From NCBI GenBank assembly GCA_963765785.1, contig CAVXXW010000017.1, positions 13,390 to 77,389 of the forward strand: a DNA stretch of 64,000 nt, read 5' to 3'. A program made the translations under genes and the position numbers. The DNA comes from AC-32 sp963765785 (GTDB lineage: Bacteria; Actinomycetota; Thermoleophilia; Gaiellales; Gaiellaceae). Of the stretch, positions 15,733 to 24,395 are shown in pieces (position 1 is the stretch's first letter; each line of letters starts with the position of its first letter). The notes beneath the pieces were generated by a model. It searched no databases, had not been told where the DNA came from, and worked only from the letters and a program-made list of their open reading frames with translations.

Positions 15733-16688
15733 ATCTCGAGCACGCGCTGCGCGACGGCGGTGTGCGCATGGATCCGCTCGACGTACCCGCGGCTGCGCCG
15801 GCCGAGCTCCGGTAGCTCCGCGCGGACCTCGACGAGGCCCGCGAGCACGTCCTCGACGCTCTGCTCGTCCGCGCGCACGAGCGGCAGCTCGAGGCCGAAC
15901 GCCTCCTCGGTGTCCGCCGCGCCCTGCTCGTCGAGGTAGACGACGACCGGTTTCGCAAGGGCCATCGACTCGATCGCGAACATGCCGTACCAGCCGACGC
16001 GCAACTGGTCGACGACCACGTCCGCCGCTGCGTAGCGCTTCCGTGCCTCGCGGTTCGGCACGCCCTCGATCAGGTCGAGCTCGATCGGCGCGCCGCGCTT
16101 CCGCAGCGACTCGACCGCGTCGAGCACGGCCTGCGTCCCCTTCACCGCCCGCTTGCTCGGGGCGTGCGCCACGCGCAGCACGTCCCCGGGCTCGGTGGGC
16201 GACGGCTGCCAGTCGTCGAGCATGATCGCCGGCGGGACGACCTCGTACTCCGGCCATGGCCCGCGCGGCGCGAGGCGCCTGGTCAGGTAGCTGCCGACGA
16301 TCACGGCGCCGGCGCTTCGTAGGTACGAGACCTCCGACGCGTTGCGCCGGCGCAGGTCCGACCCCCACGACTGGAAGACGATCCCCTTGCGCTTCCGTTT
16401 CAGCAGCGGCAGCGTGAGCCGCTGCGGCGCGAGCGTCAGGCCCGCGTGGAAGTGGAAGACGTCGAAGTTCCGCACCGCCCAGCGAAGCGCCCGCAGCTGC
16501 TTCGGCAGGTTGAACGGCACCGAGCCGAGCCGGCTCGTGTCGCGCAGCTCGAGGTTGACGTCGAACCCGCGCTGGAACGGCCGCTCGTTGAAGACGAGCA
16601 GCGTGCTCTCGACGCCGAGCTCGCGCAGGCCCGCCGAGATCGCGCCCGGCCCGCCCGCGACATTGACCGGCGAGTGGAGGACTCTCAC
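15702..16688 (-). CDS. Glycosyltransferase, GT4-like
   Basis: 328 residues; GTG at 16688 overlaps the stop of the ATP-grasp gene (GTGA). GGPGAISAGLRELG near 12-25 is the acceptor-side glycine loop; FQSWGSDLRRRN near 100, then HAPSKRAVKGTQAVLDAVE near 172 and YAAADVVVDQLRVGWYGMFAIESMALAKPVVVY near 216-248 form the donor-binding GT-B half with the usual E-x7-E-like element. The sugar is unknown. Last gene of a three-gene minus-strand operon (epimerase, ATP-grasp, glycosyltransferase). Confidence 0.82.
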   Translation of the reverse strand: MRVLHSPVNVAGGPGAISAGLRELGVESTLLVFNERPFQRGFDVNLELRDTSRLGSVPFNLPKQLRALRWAVRNFDVFHFHAGLTLAPQRLTLPLLKRKRKGIVFQSWGSDLRRRNASEVSYLRSAGAVIVGSYLTRRLAPRGPWPEYEVVPPAIMLDDWQPSPTEPGDVLRVAHAPSKRAVKGTQAVLDAVESLRKRGAPIELDLIEGVPNREARKRYAAADVVVDQLRVGWYGMFAIESMALAKPVVVYLDEQGAADTEEAFGLELPLVRADEQSVEDVLAGLVEVRAELPELGRRSRGYVERIHAHTAVAQRVLEIYERVIPISS

Positions 16689-17896
16689 GCGGGGACTGGC
16701 TCGGCGGAGATCTCGACGTCGAGCGCGGCCAGCGCACGATCGGTGAGCTCGTCGAGCTCGTCCTCGCTCTGCGCCGTGAGCAGCAGGTAGCCGAGCCGCT
16801 CCGCGCCCGAGGTCATCGGCGGCAGCGTCATCCCCTCGCGCCAGTACCAGCCGGCTTCGTGCACGCCGTCGACCGCGAGCGCCGGCGACGTGTCGAGCCG
16901 GACGATCCTGCCGGGCTCGTGCACGACGAAGCGCACCTGGCCGACCGGTGCGACCGGCTCTTCGTGGCGGAGGTCGTCGCGCGTCAGCTCGCCGAGAGCC
17001 CAGAGCACGTTCGCGCGAATCGCGTCGAAGCCGGTTACGAGCTTGGCCAGCTCCGCATCCTTGCCGCCGCCGAGCCGCGCGCCGACCTCGATCGCCCACG
17101 GCGCGCCGTCGCGCATCCGCACCTGTACGTACGACGGCCCGGTCTCGAGCCCGACCGAGAGGCTCGCCTTGTGCGCCAGATCGAAGAGCGGCTGCTCGTT
17201 CGCGAGCAGCGATGGGTAGCGGTGCGCGATGCAGACGCCGAGCGGCGGCGGCGGGTAGAGCAGGCGCCGCGTCACGCTCATCCGGAAGTACTCGCCCTCG
17301 AGCAGGAAGCCGTTGACGGTGAACTCGTCGCCGTCGAGGTACTGCTCGAGGACGATCGCGCCGGTCTTCGACGCCGCGAGCGCGCGGTCGATCGCGTCCG
17401 CGAGCTCGCCCTCGGCCCGGACTTCCGTGACACCCCGCTGGGCCGACCCGTCCACCGGCTTGACGACCACAGGTGCCCCGAGCTGGTGGAACGCCTGCTC
17501 GGCCTCCTCGAAGCTCGCCGCCTCTCGGCCCTTCGGGCAGCGGACCTTCCGCTTCTCGAAGGCCGCGCGCATGCGGCGCTTGTCCGCCACGGTGCGCGCC
17601 GTCTCGACCGGCAGCCCCGGCAGCCCGAGCCGCTCGGCCAGCTGCGCGGTCGGGAGGACGGCCTGGTCGGAGCCCATCGTCGCGACCGCGACCGGCTCGA
17701 TCCCGTGCCGCTCGAGGTCGCCGGCGACGCCGCCGACGTCGGTGAAGCTGCGCACGATCGCGTGGTCGGCCACCTCGAGCAGCGGCGCCCGGTCGGAGCC
17801 GTCCACCACGCAGACCTCGTGTCCGAGCGCCCGCGCCTGCTCCAGCAGCCCGAGCTGCGAGCGCGACCCGCCGGTGAGCACAAATGCCTTCGCCAT
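16685..17896 (-). CDS. ATP-grasp ligase, carbamoyl-phosphate-synthase-like
   Basis: 403 residues. An N-terminal pre-ATP-grasp fold (FVLTGGSRSQLGLLEQAR near 5-22) is followed by the ATP-grasp core: KRRMRAAFEKRKV near 105, APVVVKPVDGSAQRGVTEV near 141-159 (Lys for ATP), ALAASKTGAIVLEQYLDGDEFTVNGF near 173-198 and IEVGARLGGGKDAELAK near 268-284 (metal ligand). Family members join a carboxylate to an amine or thiol with ATP. It abuts the epimerase gene with no gap and overlaps the glycosyltransferase gene by four bases, so amide decoration of the glycan or its precursor is suggested by context. Confidence 0.82.
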   Translation of the reverse strand: MAKAFVLTGGSRSQLGLLEQARALGHEVCVVDGSDRAPLLEVADHAIVRSFTDVGGVAGDLERHGIEPVAVATMGSDQAVLPTAQLAERLGLPGLPVETARTVADKRRMRAAFEKRKVRCPKGREAASFEEAEQAFHQLGAPVVVKPVDGSAQRGVTEVRAEGELADAIDRALAASKTGAIVLEQYLDGDEFTVNGFLLEGEYFRMSVTRRLLYPPPPLGVCIAHRYPSLLANEQPLFDLAHKASLSVGLETGPSYVQVRMRDGAPWAIEVGARLGGGKDAELAKLVTGFDAIRANVLWALGELTRDDLRHEEPVAPVGQVRFVVHEPGRIVRLDTSPALAVDGVHEAGWYWREGMTLPPMTSGAERLGYLLLTAQSEDELDELTDRALAALDVEISAEPVPA

Positions 17897-18760
17897 CTAC
17901 GCCGGCGCCGCGGCGCGGATCTGCTCGAGCAGCATGCGCATGCCCTCGTCGAGCGGGACTTCTGCGCGCCAGCCGAGCGCGCGGATCCGCTCGGTCGCGA
18001 TCCGCGTCATCACGCGGCCGGGCGGCGGCTCGACCTCCTCGATCAAATCCTGCAGCGCGCCCGTCAGCTCGCAGGCGACGCGCGCGACGTCGACGAGCGC
18101 GACGGCCTCGCCGTCCCAGCCGATGTTGAACGCGCCGTCCTCGCCGGACTCGAGCACGAGACGGATCCCGCGCACGATGTCGCCGATCCAGCAGAACGAG
18201 CGGGCCTCGCCGCGGAACACCGGAATCGGCTCGCCCGCGTCGGCCTGGCGCAGCATCGTCGGCACCGCGCCCTTCGCCTCACCGGGGTCGACGCCCGGGC
18301 CGTACGGGTTCGCGAGACGCAGGATCGTCAGGCCCTTGGGCGCGTAGAGCGCCGCGGCCTGCTCGCCCCAGAGCTTCGTCAGCGCGTAGAGGCTCTCTGG
18401 CGCGGGCGGCGTCTCCTCGTCCGCAGCGCCGGCGGCGCCGTAGACGTCGGAGGTCGAGACGTAGGCGAAGCGCGCCCCGTGCGCGGCTGCCGCCCGGGCC
18501 ACCAAAGCGGTCGCAAGCACGTTTGCGCGCACGGCGAGCTCGGCCGCCTCCTCGCAGCGCACGACGCCGATCCGCGCTGCCGAGTGCACGATCGCGTCCG
18601 GCGCTAGCTCCGCCACCGCCGCGTCCGCCACGCCCGGGTCCGCGAGGTCGCCGTCGCTCCGCGCGAGCGGATGGACCTCGTAGGCTCCGTCGGCGTGACG
18701 AAGCTCCTCGACGAGCGCGCGCCCGACGAAGCCGGAGGCGCCTGTGACCAGCACTTTCAT
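17897..18760 (-). CDS. NAD-dependent epimerase/reductase (extended SDR)
   Basis: 287 residues from the ATG at 18760. GASGFVG near 7-13; the SDR serine in VSTSDVYG near 99-106, YALTKLWGEQ near 123-132 (Tyr-x3-Lys) and RLANPYGPGVDPGE near 147-160. This resembles RmlD/NAD_binding_10-type sugar reductases and epimerases; product not identifiable. First gene of the minus-strand trio with the ATP-grasp ligase and a glycosyltransferase. Confidence 0.85.
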   Translation of the reverse strand: MKVLVTGASGFVGRALVEELRHADGAYEVHPLARSDGDLADPGVADAAVAELAPDAIVHSAARIGVVRCEEAAELAVRANVLATALVARAAAAHGARFAYVSTSDVYGAAGAADEETPPAPESLYALTKLWGEQAAALYAPKGLTILRLANPYGPGVDPGEAKGAVPTMLRQADAGEPIPVFRGEARSFCWIGDIVRGIRLVLESGEDGAFNIGWDGEAVALVDVARVACELTGALQDLIEEVEPPPGRVMTRIATERIRALGWRAEVPLDEGMRMLLEQIRAAAPA

Positions 18761-19273
18761 GGCCGCCGAGTCTACTGGCGGGCCTGCGCTCTCCTCGCGA
18801 CGGTCGCGCTCGCCGGCTGCGACCACGGGAGCAAGCGCACCGAGCCTCCGCCACCGCCCAGCTCGACGAAGTCGTTCCTCGCGCTCGACCGGGAGCAGCA
18901 GCGCATCGTGGCCGACTACCAGCCGGTCAGCGAGGCGCTGACGGCGTACGAGCTCGCCTTCCGCGACTGGCAGCTGGGGCGGCTGCCGAAAGGCCAATTC
19001 CTGCAACGGGCGCGCTCACTCCGCCGCGTCGTCCTCCAGGCGCACACGCGCGTCCGCGCAGACCCCGTGACCGGCGAGACAGCGCCGGCGAAGCGGCTCC
19101 TGCTCTCCGCGCTCGAGGCACGCCGCACCGCGCTTACGGCCCTGCCCGGCCTCGGCCGTTACCAGACCGCATGGAACCTGTCGGTCGTCGACGCGCGCCG
19201 CGCGCTCACGTTGATGCAGGACGTGCGCGACCGCGCCCGCCTGATCCCGCTCCCGGAGGACAGCGTGAGCTGA
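18671..19273 (+). CDS. Small lipoprotein, function unknown; start uncertain
   Basis: The sure part begins near 18770: a hydrophobic stretch with lipobox ALAGC, a proline-rich linker (TEPPPPPSS), then a helical domain of about 130 residues with LDREQQRIVADYQPVSEALTAYELAFRDWQLGRL. No ATG, GTG or TTG precedes the signal peptide closely; the in-frame candidates (ATG 18671, GTG 18695) lie inside the divergent epimerase gene and give an odd charged leader. The helical domain resembles nothing I recognise. A membrane-anchored accessory protein is the most that can be said. Confidence 0.5.
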   Translation: MDLVGSVGVTKLLDERAPDEAGGACDQHFHGRRVYWRACALLATVALAGCDHGSKRTEPPPPPSSTKSFLALDREQQRIVADYQPVSEALTAYELAFRDWQLGRLPKGQFLQRARSLRRVVLQAHTRVRADPVTGETAPAKRLLLSALEARRTALTALPGLGRYQTAWNLSVVDARRALTLMQDVRDRARLIPLPEDSVS

Positions 19274-19276
19274 CGT

Positions 19277-19305
19277 TTGACACCCGCTGTGGGCGGATCT
19301 AGCGT
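19277..19305 (+). promoter_or_regulatory. Consensus promoter of the L,D-transpeptidase gene
   Basis: TTGACA (19277-19282) and TAGCGT (19300-19305) are separated by exactly 17 bases. Expected transcription start near 19312, about 23 bases before the ATG at 19335. No Shine-Dalgarno sequence is visible in that leader. It is one of the two best -35/-10 pairs in the window. Confidence 0.6.
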
Positions 19306-19334
19306 GGCGCGACAAGCACGCAACCAACCGCACT

Positions 19335-20027
19335 ATGCGCCGCAGCTACGCCGCCTACGCTGCGGGTGCCGTAGCGGCCGCGGTTTCCGCAGTGCTCGCC
19401 GCCCCGGCAGGGTCGGTGGTAGGTAGCGCAGTCTTGCCGCAGGGCAGCCAGGTCGCCTGGCCGCAGGAGGACAAGCTGGCACTGCATCCGAGCCCAGGGT
19501 CGTCGCAAGTCTCGGCAATGGTCGGCAGCCGCACGGAGTTCGGCTCCCCGACCGCGCTTCCGGTTGTTGCCGTTCGCGGCGGCTGGGTGGAGGTGATCTC
19601 GACCGAGCTCCGGAACGGCGTGCACGGATTCGTCCGCCGAGCGCAGGTGCGGCTGACTTCGACGCCGGTCGCGATCGACGTCGACCTCTCGAGCCGGTTG
19701 CTCCGCGTCTGGCGCCGCGGCCTCGTCATCCTTCGCGCGCGCGTCGGCATCGGCGCTGCCCGGTCTCCGACCCCGATCGGCCGCTTCGGGATCACGGACG
19801 AGCTGCGCGGCCTCGATCCGGCCGCCTACGGCTGCTGCATCCTCCCGCTCTCCGGCCACCAGACGCATCTGCCGCCGGGGTGGACGGGAGAAGACCGGCT
19901 CGCGATCCACGGCGGCGGAGGCATCGGCGCCCCCGTGTCGAGCGGCTGCCTGCACGCGAGCGAGACGATCCTGCGCCGGCTGATGCGCACCGTTCCCCTC
20001 GGGACACAGGTCGTGATCCACCCGTGA
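19335..20027 (+). CDS. L,D-transpeptidase (YkuD domain) with SH3-like domain
   Basis: 230 residues. Signal peptide about 1-27. An SH3b-like segment (LALHPSPGSSQ..GGWVEVIS..GVHGFVRRAQV) at 48-105 precedes a YkuD domain: IDVDLSSRLLRVWRRG near 112, SPTPIGRFGITDEL near 139, and the catalytic IHGGGGIGAPVSSGCLHAS near 192-210, with His and the nucleophile Cys in the HGG..SSGCLH motif (usual last residue Arg is His here). Cross-links peptidoglycan or attaches envelope components. Overlaps the processive glycosyltransferase gene by four bases. Confidence 0.88.
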   Translation: MRRSYAAYAAGAVAAAVSAVLAAPAGSVVGSAVLPQGSQVAWPQEDKLALHPSPGSSQVSAMVGSRTEFGSPTALPVVAVRGGWVEVISTELRNGVHGFVRRAQVRLTSTPVAIDVDLSSRLLRVWRRGLVILRARVGIGAARSPTPIGRFGITDELRGLDPAAYGCCILPLSGHQTHLPPGWTGEDRLAIHGGGGIGAPVSSGCLHASETILRRLMRTVPLGTQVVIHP

Positions 20028-21442
20028 CGGAGCAAGCCACGCCGCCGGTCGCGGCCACGGCCGAGACCGGCGGCGCTGTCGCCCGGCGCCGGCTGGGCGG
20101 GCGCTTCACGAGGCGCCGCCGCCCCGCCGCCGGGCTGCGACCGACGCTGGTGTTCGCGATCGCCGCCCTGCTGACCGCGGCGTGGGTCGGCTTCGCCGTG
20201 TGGGTCTCGGCGCCCTGGCGCGACCAGCTCGAGCAGGCGCTCGGCCCGGTGATGGCGTGGGTGATCCCGATCTTCCTCGCGTACATCCCGGGCCTCGTGA
20301 TCGGCTTCATGGTCTTCACGCTGCTCATCAATCCCTACCGCGAGCTCTCGCTGGCGCCGCCGGGCGGCGGCTGGCCGGCTGTCACGATCGTCGTCGCCGC
20401 GTGGAACGAGGAAGAGGCGATCGTGCCGACCCTGCAGCGGCTCGCGGATCTCTCGTACGCCGGTTCGGTCGAGGTGGTGCTCGCCGACAACGCGTCCACG
20501 GACCAGACAGCCCAGCTGGCCGAGGAGGCCGCGCACGCCCTCGGGCTCGACTATCGCCGCGTCCTCGAGACGACTCCCGGGAAGAACGCGGCGCTGAACG
20601 CGGCTTTGAAGACCGTGACGACGCCGATCGTCGTCACCGTCGACGCGGACACCTTCCTGCAGCGCGAGTCGTTGTCGTACCTGATCGCCAGGCTGTTAAG
20701 CGCGCCACAGGGGCAGCACGTCTGCGCGTGCGCCGGCGCGCTCGTCGCGCAGAACCCGCTCTCCCGCTACGTCACGCGGATGCAGCAGTGGGACTACCGG
20801 CTCGGCATCAACGGCGTGAAGCGCATGCAGGCGTCGTACAACACCGCCCTCGTGGCGCAGGGAGCGTTCTCGGCGTACTGGGTCGACGACGTGCGCGCGG
20901 TCGGCGGCTGGCCCGATGCGATCGGCGAGGACATCGTGCTGACCTGGGCGATGCTCGGCAGCCGCGGGATCGTCCAGTACGAGCCCGTCGCGCTCGGCTT
21001 CACGATGGTGCCCGAGCGTCTCGGCCGGCTCCTGACCCAGCGCTCGCGCTGGGCGCGGGGGATGCTCGAAGGGCTTCGGACGCACCCCCCGCCGAAGCAG
21101 CCGCGCGTGCTGGCGAGGCTCGTGGCCGGGATCGACTACCTCGTGCCGCTGCTCGACGTCGGGGTCGTCTTCTTCTGGGTGCCGGGAGTGATCCTCTTCG
21201 TCTTCGGCTACCCGCTGCTGTTCGGCTGGTGGTCGATGCTCCTGCTCCCGATCACGCTCGGGATCTTCGGCTTCCTGCGGCGCTGGCAGGAGCGGCACGT
21301 CTTCCACCGTCTGGACGTGCGCATCGGCAACGACGTCCGCGGCTTCGTCGGCTACCTCTTCGCGTACCAGGTGCTCACGTCCGCGGCGTCGCTGCGCGGC
21401 TACGCGCAGTATCTCGGCGGCGCGACCCGCCGCTGGAAGTAG
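20024..21442 (+). CDS. Processive membrane glycosyltransferase, family 2 (PgaC/NodC-like)
   Basis: 472 residues from GTG 20024. Two N-terminal membrane spans, then a GT2 domain: TIVVAAWNEEEAI near 123, LADNASTDQT near 154, TVDADTFLQRES near 204 (DxD), IGEDIVLTWAML near 300 (ED) and TQRSRWARGMLEG near 338 (the Q-x-x-R-W motif of processive synthases). C-terminal membrane spans follow. This set defines enzymes that make and extrude beta-linked polymers such as poly-N-acetylglucosamine, chitin oligomers, hyaluronan or cellulose; which one is not visible. Coupled to an L,D-transpeptidase. Confidence 0.87.
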   Translation: MTEQATPPVAATAETGGAVARRRLGGRFTRRRRPAAGLRPTLVFAIAALLTAAWVGFAVWVSAPWRDQLEQALGPVMAWVIPIFLAYIPGLVIGFMVFTLLINPYRELSLAPPGGGWPAVTIVVAAWNEEEAIVPTLQRLADLSYAGSVEVVLADNASTDQTAQLAEEAAHALGLDYRRVLETTPGKNAALNAALKTVTTPIVVTVDADTFLQRESLSYLIARLLSAPQGQHVCACAGALVAQNPLSRYVTRMQQWDYRLGINGVKRMQASYNTALVAQGAFSAYWVDDVRAVGGWPDAIGEDIVLTWAMLGSRGIVQYEPVALGFTMVPERLGRLLTQRSRWARGMLEGLRTHPPPKQPRVLARLVAGIDYLVPLLDVGVVFFWVPGVILFVFGYPLLFGWWSMLLLPITLGIFGFLRRWQERHVFHRLDVRIGNDVRGFVGYLFAYQVLTSAASLRGYAQYLGGATRRWK

Positions 21443-21445
21443 CGC

Positions 21446-21475
21446 TTGACAGCATTTGTGAGTGAGTGCTAACTT
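21446..21475 (+). promoter_or_regulatory. Promoter of the TetR gene
   Basis: TTGACA (21446-21451), 18-base spacer, TAACTT (21470-21475). Transcription should start about 21482, directly at the GTG at 21483, so the message is probably leaderless and the protein starts there. Confidence 0.5.
21457..21473. promoter_or_regulatory. Putative TetR operator, autoregulatory copy
   Basis: TGTGAGTGAGTGCTAAC lies between the -35 and -10. It shares 13 of 17 positions with the site before the exporter gene (22058-22074), including the identical TGTGAGTGAG core. GTGAG..CTAAC is an imperfect dyad. Binding here would block the promoter. Confidence 0.5.
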
Positions 21476-21482
21476 CCAACGC

Positions 21483-22037
21483 GTGAACGCAGCGACGACC
21501 ACCCGGAAGACCGCCGACGAGCGGCGCGAGGAGATCCTCGCCGTCGCGCTCGATGAGTTCGGCGAGCACGGCCTCGACGGCACCTCGACCGACACGATCG
21601 CCCGCAAGGCCGGCATCTCGCAGCCGTACCTCTTCCGCCTCTTCGGCACGAAGAAGGAGCTCTACCTCGAGACCGTCCGGCGCTGCCTGGCCGAGACCCT
21701 GCAGCTCTTCCAGGAGGCCGCCGACGACCTGCACGGCGAGGAGGCGCTCAACGCGATCGGGCAGGCCTACCGCGGCCTGCTGGCCGACCGCGTGCGGCTC
21801 CGCGGCCAGATGCAGGCGTACTCCGACTGCGACGACGACGACGTGCGGGAGGTCGTCCGCGACGGCTTCGGCCGGCTGGTCGAGTACGTCGAGCGCGTCT
21901 CCGGGGCCGAGCCCGAGCGTGTCCGCGACTTCTTCGCGTTCGGGATGCTGCTGAACGTGTTCGCCTCGATGGACCTGCTCAACCATCCGGCGCCGTGGGC
22001 GAAGGAGATCCTCGAGTCGTGCATGGGGAAGAAGTGA
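21483..22037 (+). CDS. TetR/AcrR family transcriptional repressor
   Basis: 184 residues from GTG 21483 (an earlier GTG at 21462 lies upstream of the likely transcription start). RREEILAVALDEFGEHGLDGTSTDTIARKAGISQPYLFRLFGTKKELY near 12-60 is a standard TetR helix-turn-helix; the C-terminal ligand domain is helical and unassignable. It precedes the multidrug exporter by 58 bases, and the same sequence motif is found in both promoters, so it probably represses itself and the exporter until a ligand binds. Confidence 0.88.
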   Translation: MNAATTTRKTADERREEILAVALDEFGEHGLDGTSTDTIARKAGISQPYLFRLFGTKKELYLETVRRCLAETLQLFQEAADDLHGEEALNAIGQAYRGLLADRVRLRGQMQAYSDCDDDDVREVVRDGFGRLVEYVERVSGAEPERVRDFFAFGMLLNVFASMDLLNHPAPWAKEILESCMGKK

Positions 22038-22057
22038 CCTCTTTTTTTCGTCACGTA

Positions 22058-22074
22058 TGTGAGTGAGCAATTAC
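22058..22074. promoter_or_regulatory. Putative TetR operator, exporter copy
   Basis: TGTGAGTGAGCAATTAC, second copy of the motif at 21457-21473, ends about 20 bases before the exporter start. A GAAGGAGA ribosome binding site follows at 22084-22091. Confidence 0.45.
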
Positions 22075-22095
22075 TAGCCACATGAAGGAGACGAG

Positions 22096-23508
22096 ATGAC
22101 CCAGCGCACCGCCCTCATCTGGACGTTCGCGATCAGCTCGGTCGCGCTGTTCATGACGACGCTCGACAACCTCGTCGTGACGACGGCGCTCCCGGTGATC
22201 CGGAACGACCTGCACGCGAGCCTCTCCGGGCTCGAGTGGACGGTCAACGCCTACACACTGACCTTCGCCGTCCTCCTGATCACGGGCGCGGCGCTCGGCG
22301 ACCGCTTCGGCCGGCGCCGGATGTTCGTCATCGGCCTGGCGATCTTCACCGCCGGCTCCGCGGCCGCGGCGCTCGCGCCGTCGATCGACGTGCTGATCGC
22401 CGCGCGCGCGGTGCAAGGCCTCGGCGGCGCGATCGTCCTGCCGCTGACTCTGACGATCCTGAGCGCGGCCGTCCCGGCAGAGCGCCGTGGGCTCGTGCTC
22501 GGCGCCTGGGGCGGGATCAGCGGCCTCGCGGTCGCGATGGGGCCGCTCGTCGGCGGCGCGGTCGTCGAAGGCATCTCCTGGCAGTGGATCTTCTGGCTGA
22601 ACGTGCCGATCGGCCTCGTGCTGATCCCGCTGGCGTACTTCCGCCTCCGCGAGACGTACGGCTCGAACGACGCGCTCGACCTGCCGGGCGTCGGCCTCGC
22701 GAGCGTCGGCCTGTTCGGGATCGTCTGGGGCCTCGTCCGCGGCAATCAGGTCGGCTGGGGCAGCGTCGAGATCGTGACCTCGCTCGTGCTCGGCCTCGCT
22801 CTGCTGGGGCTGTTCCTGCTCTGGGAGCTGCGGGCGGAGCAGCCGATGCTGCCGCTGCGCTTCTTCCGCAGCCGCACCTTCAGCGCGGCAAACGCCGCGT
22901 CGTTCCTGATGTTCTTCGGCATGTTCGGCTCGATCTTCCTGCTGGCGCAGTTCTTCCAGACCGTGCAGGGCTATTCGCCGCTGCAGGCCGGGCTGCGCGT
23001 GCTGCCGTGGACGGCGATGCCGATCTTCGTCGCGCCGCTGGCCGGGGCGCTCTCAGACCGCATCGGCGGCCGCCCGCTGATGGCGACCGGGCTCGCGCTG
23101 CAGGCGGTCGGGCTCGGCTGGATCGCGTTCGTCTCGACGCCGACGGTCGCGTACTCGGCGCTCGTGATTCCGTTCATCCTCTCGGGCGTCGGCATGGCGC
23201 TCTACTTCGCGCCGGTCGCGAACGTGGTGCTCTCGGCCGTGAAGCCGGAGGAGGAGGGCCAGGCCTCCGGAGCCAACAACGCGATCCGCGAGCTCGGCGG
23301 CGTCTTCGGCGTGGCCGTGCTGGCCTCAGTGTTCGCGCACTACGGCGGCTACGGCTCGGGCCAGGGCTTCGTGGACGGCCTCACGCCGGCGATCTACGTC
23401 GGCGCAGCGCTCGTCGCCGCCGGCGCGGTCGCGTCGCTCGGCATCGCGCGCAAGCGGCGCGCGCCGCAGGAGCAGGAGACCTACGAGACGATGCTCGAGG
23501 CCGCTTAG
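22096..23508 (+). CDS. DHA2 (EmrB/QacA) family MFS drug exporter, 14 TM
   Basis: 470 residues with about 14 hydrophobic spans. LDNLVVTTALPVIRNDLHAS near 24-43 is motif D1 of drug:H+ antiporters, GDRFGRRRMFVIG near 69-81 motif A, RAVQGLGGAIVLPL near 100-113 motif B, and WGGISGLAVAMGPLVGGAVVEGISWQWIFWLNVPIGL near 138-174 motif C and its continuation. It expels hydrophobic or cationic drugs or host-made compounds. Controlled with the upstream TetR gene. Its stop overlaps the convergent gene by four bases. Confidence 0.9.
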   Translation: MTQRTALIWTFAISSVALFMTTLDNLVVTTALPVIRNDLHASLSGLEWTVNAYTLTFAVLLITGAALGDRFGRRRMFVIGLAIFTAGSAAAALAPSIDVLIAARAVQGLGGAIVLPLTLTILSAAVPAERRGLVLGAWGGISGLAVAMGPLVGGAVVEGISWQWIFWLNVPIGLVLIPLAYFRLRETYGSNDALDLPGVGLASVGLFGIVWGLVRGNQVGWGSVEIVTSLVLGLALLGLFLLWELRAEQPMLPLRFFRSRTFSAANAASFLMFFGMFGSIFLLAQFFQTVQGYSPLQAGLRVLPWTAMPIFVAPLAGALSDRIGGRPLMATGLALQAVGLGWIAFVSTPTVAYSALVIPFILSGVGMALYFAPVANVVLSAVKPEEEGQASGANNAIRELGGVFGVAVLASVFAHYGGYGSGQGFVDGLTPAIYVGAALVAAGAVASLGIARKRRAPQEQETYETMLEAA

Positions 23509-24368
23509 TCGCCGAGCAGCTTGTAGCCCTCGCGCAGGAAGGGCGTTCGATCGACGAGGGCGCGGATCTCCTCCGGGGAGACCGTGCCCTCTTCGGTCAC
23601 GATGCAGTCGATCAGGTCGGCCGGGGTCAGCTCGAACTCGGGCGCCGTCAGCTCGGGCGCGACGGCCGAGTCGTACGGCGCGAGTTTGACCACCTCGCAG
23701 GCGACCACGACCGGCACGTTGTCGGCGGCCGCCGCCTCGGCCAGGAGCGTCGTCCCGGCCTTGTTGATCAGCGCGCCGTCGCGGAAGACCGTATCGGCGC
23801 CGAGGAGCAGCATCGACGCCCATTCGAGCCGGCTCGGCGCCTGCTCGTCCTCGACGAGCTCGACCTCGAGCCCGTTCGCCCGCAGGTCCTCCGCAAACGC
23901 GCGGCCCTCGTCCTGCGGCGACGAGACGGTGCAGATGACGCGTTCCGGCGGCGTGTGAAGCAGGGCTTCGTGCACCGTTGCCGAAGCCGAGTGCGTGAGC
24001 ACAACCGCGTCCTCGAGCCGGTCCTGCAGCTGGATCGCGATCGAGGCCGCCGCCCGCAGCCGGCTGTTCACGAGCGCGTCGGCCTCCTCGCGCACGAGCC
24101 GCTGGAAGTCCTCGACCTCGAGCCCGGTGTTCGCGGCCGCCGCAGCGAGCAGCCGTCCGACTGCGCCCGCGACCGCCCCCACGCCGGGCCTGCTGGAGGA
24201 CAGCTCGCGCCCTGCTGACACGAGGCGCTCGAGCAGCTCCTCCGCCGTCGCCGCCGGCCCTTCGGCCACGTCGGCCAGCGCCTCGACCGCACGGCGAGCC
24301 ATCCAGCTCGCGCCGTGCTCGCGGTCGGCCCTGAGCTCTGCGACGCGCTCGGCGAGGACGCTCGACAC
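23505..24368 (-). CDS. eIF-2B alpha/beta/delta-like isomerase-fold protein
   Basis: 287 residues from a GTG at 24368. The C-terminal part has VLTHSASATVHEAL near 122-135, VSSPQDEGRAFAEDL near 147, ASMLLLGADTVFRDGALINKAGTTLLAEAA near 184-213 and YKLLGD at the end: the GAD..NKAGT pattern of the family that includes methylthioribose-1-phosphate isomerase, ribose-1,5-bisphosphate isomerase and eIF2B regulatory subunits. The N-terminal half is helical. The bacterial function of this subgroup is not settled; a sugar-phosphate isomerase is most likely. It is convergent with the exporter and not in an obvious operon. Confidence 0.78.
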   Translation of the reverse strand: MSSVLAERVAELRADREHGASWMARRAVEALADVAEGPAATAEELLERLVSAGRELSSSRPGVGAVAGAVGRLLAAAAANTGLEVEDFQRLVREEADALVNSRLRAAASIAIQLQDRLEDAVVLTHSASATVHEALLHTPPERVICTVSSPQDEGRAFAEDLRANGLEVELVEDEQAPSRLEWASMLLLGADTVFRDGALINKAGTTLLAEAAAADNVPVVVACEVVKLAPYDSAVAPELTAPEFELTPADLIDCIVTEEGTVSPEEIRALVDRTPFLREGYKLLGD

Positions 24369-24395
24369 GCCGGGATTGTGGCACAGGCGGTTCGG

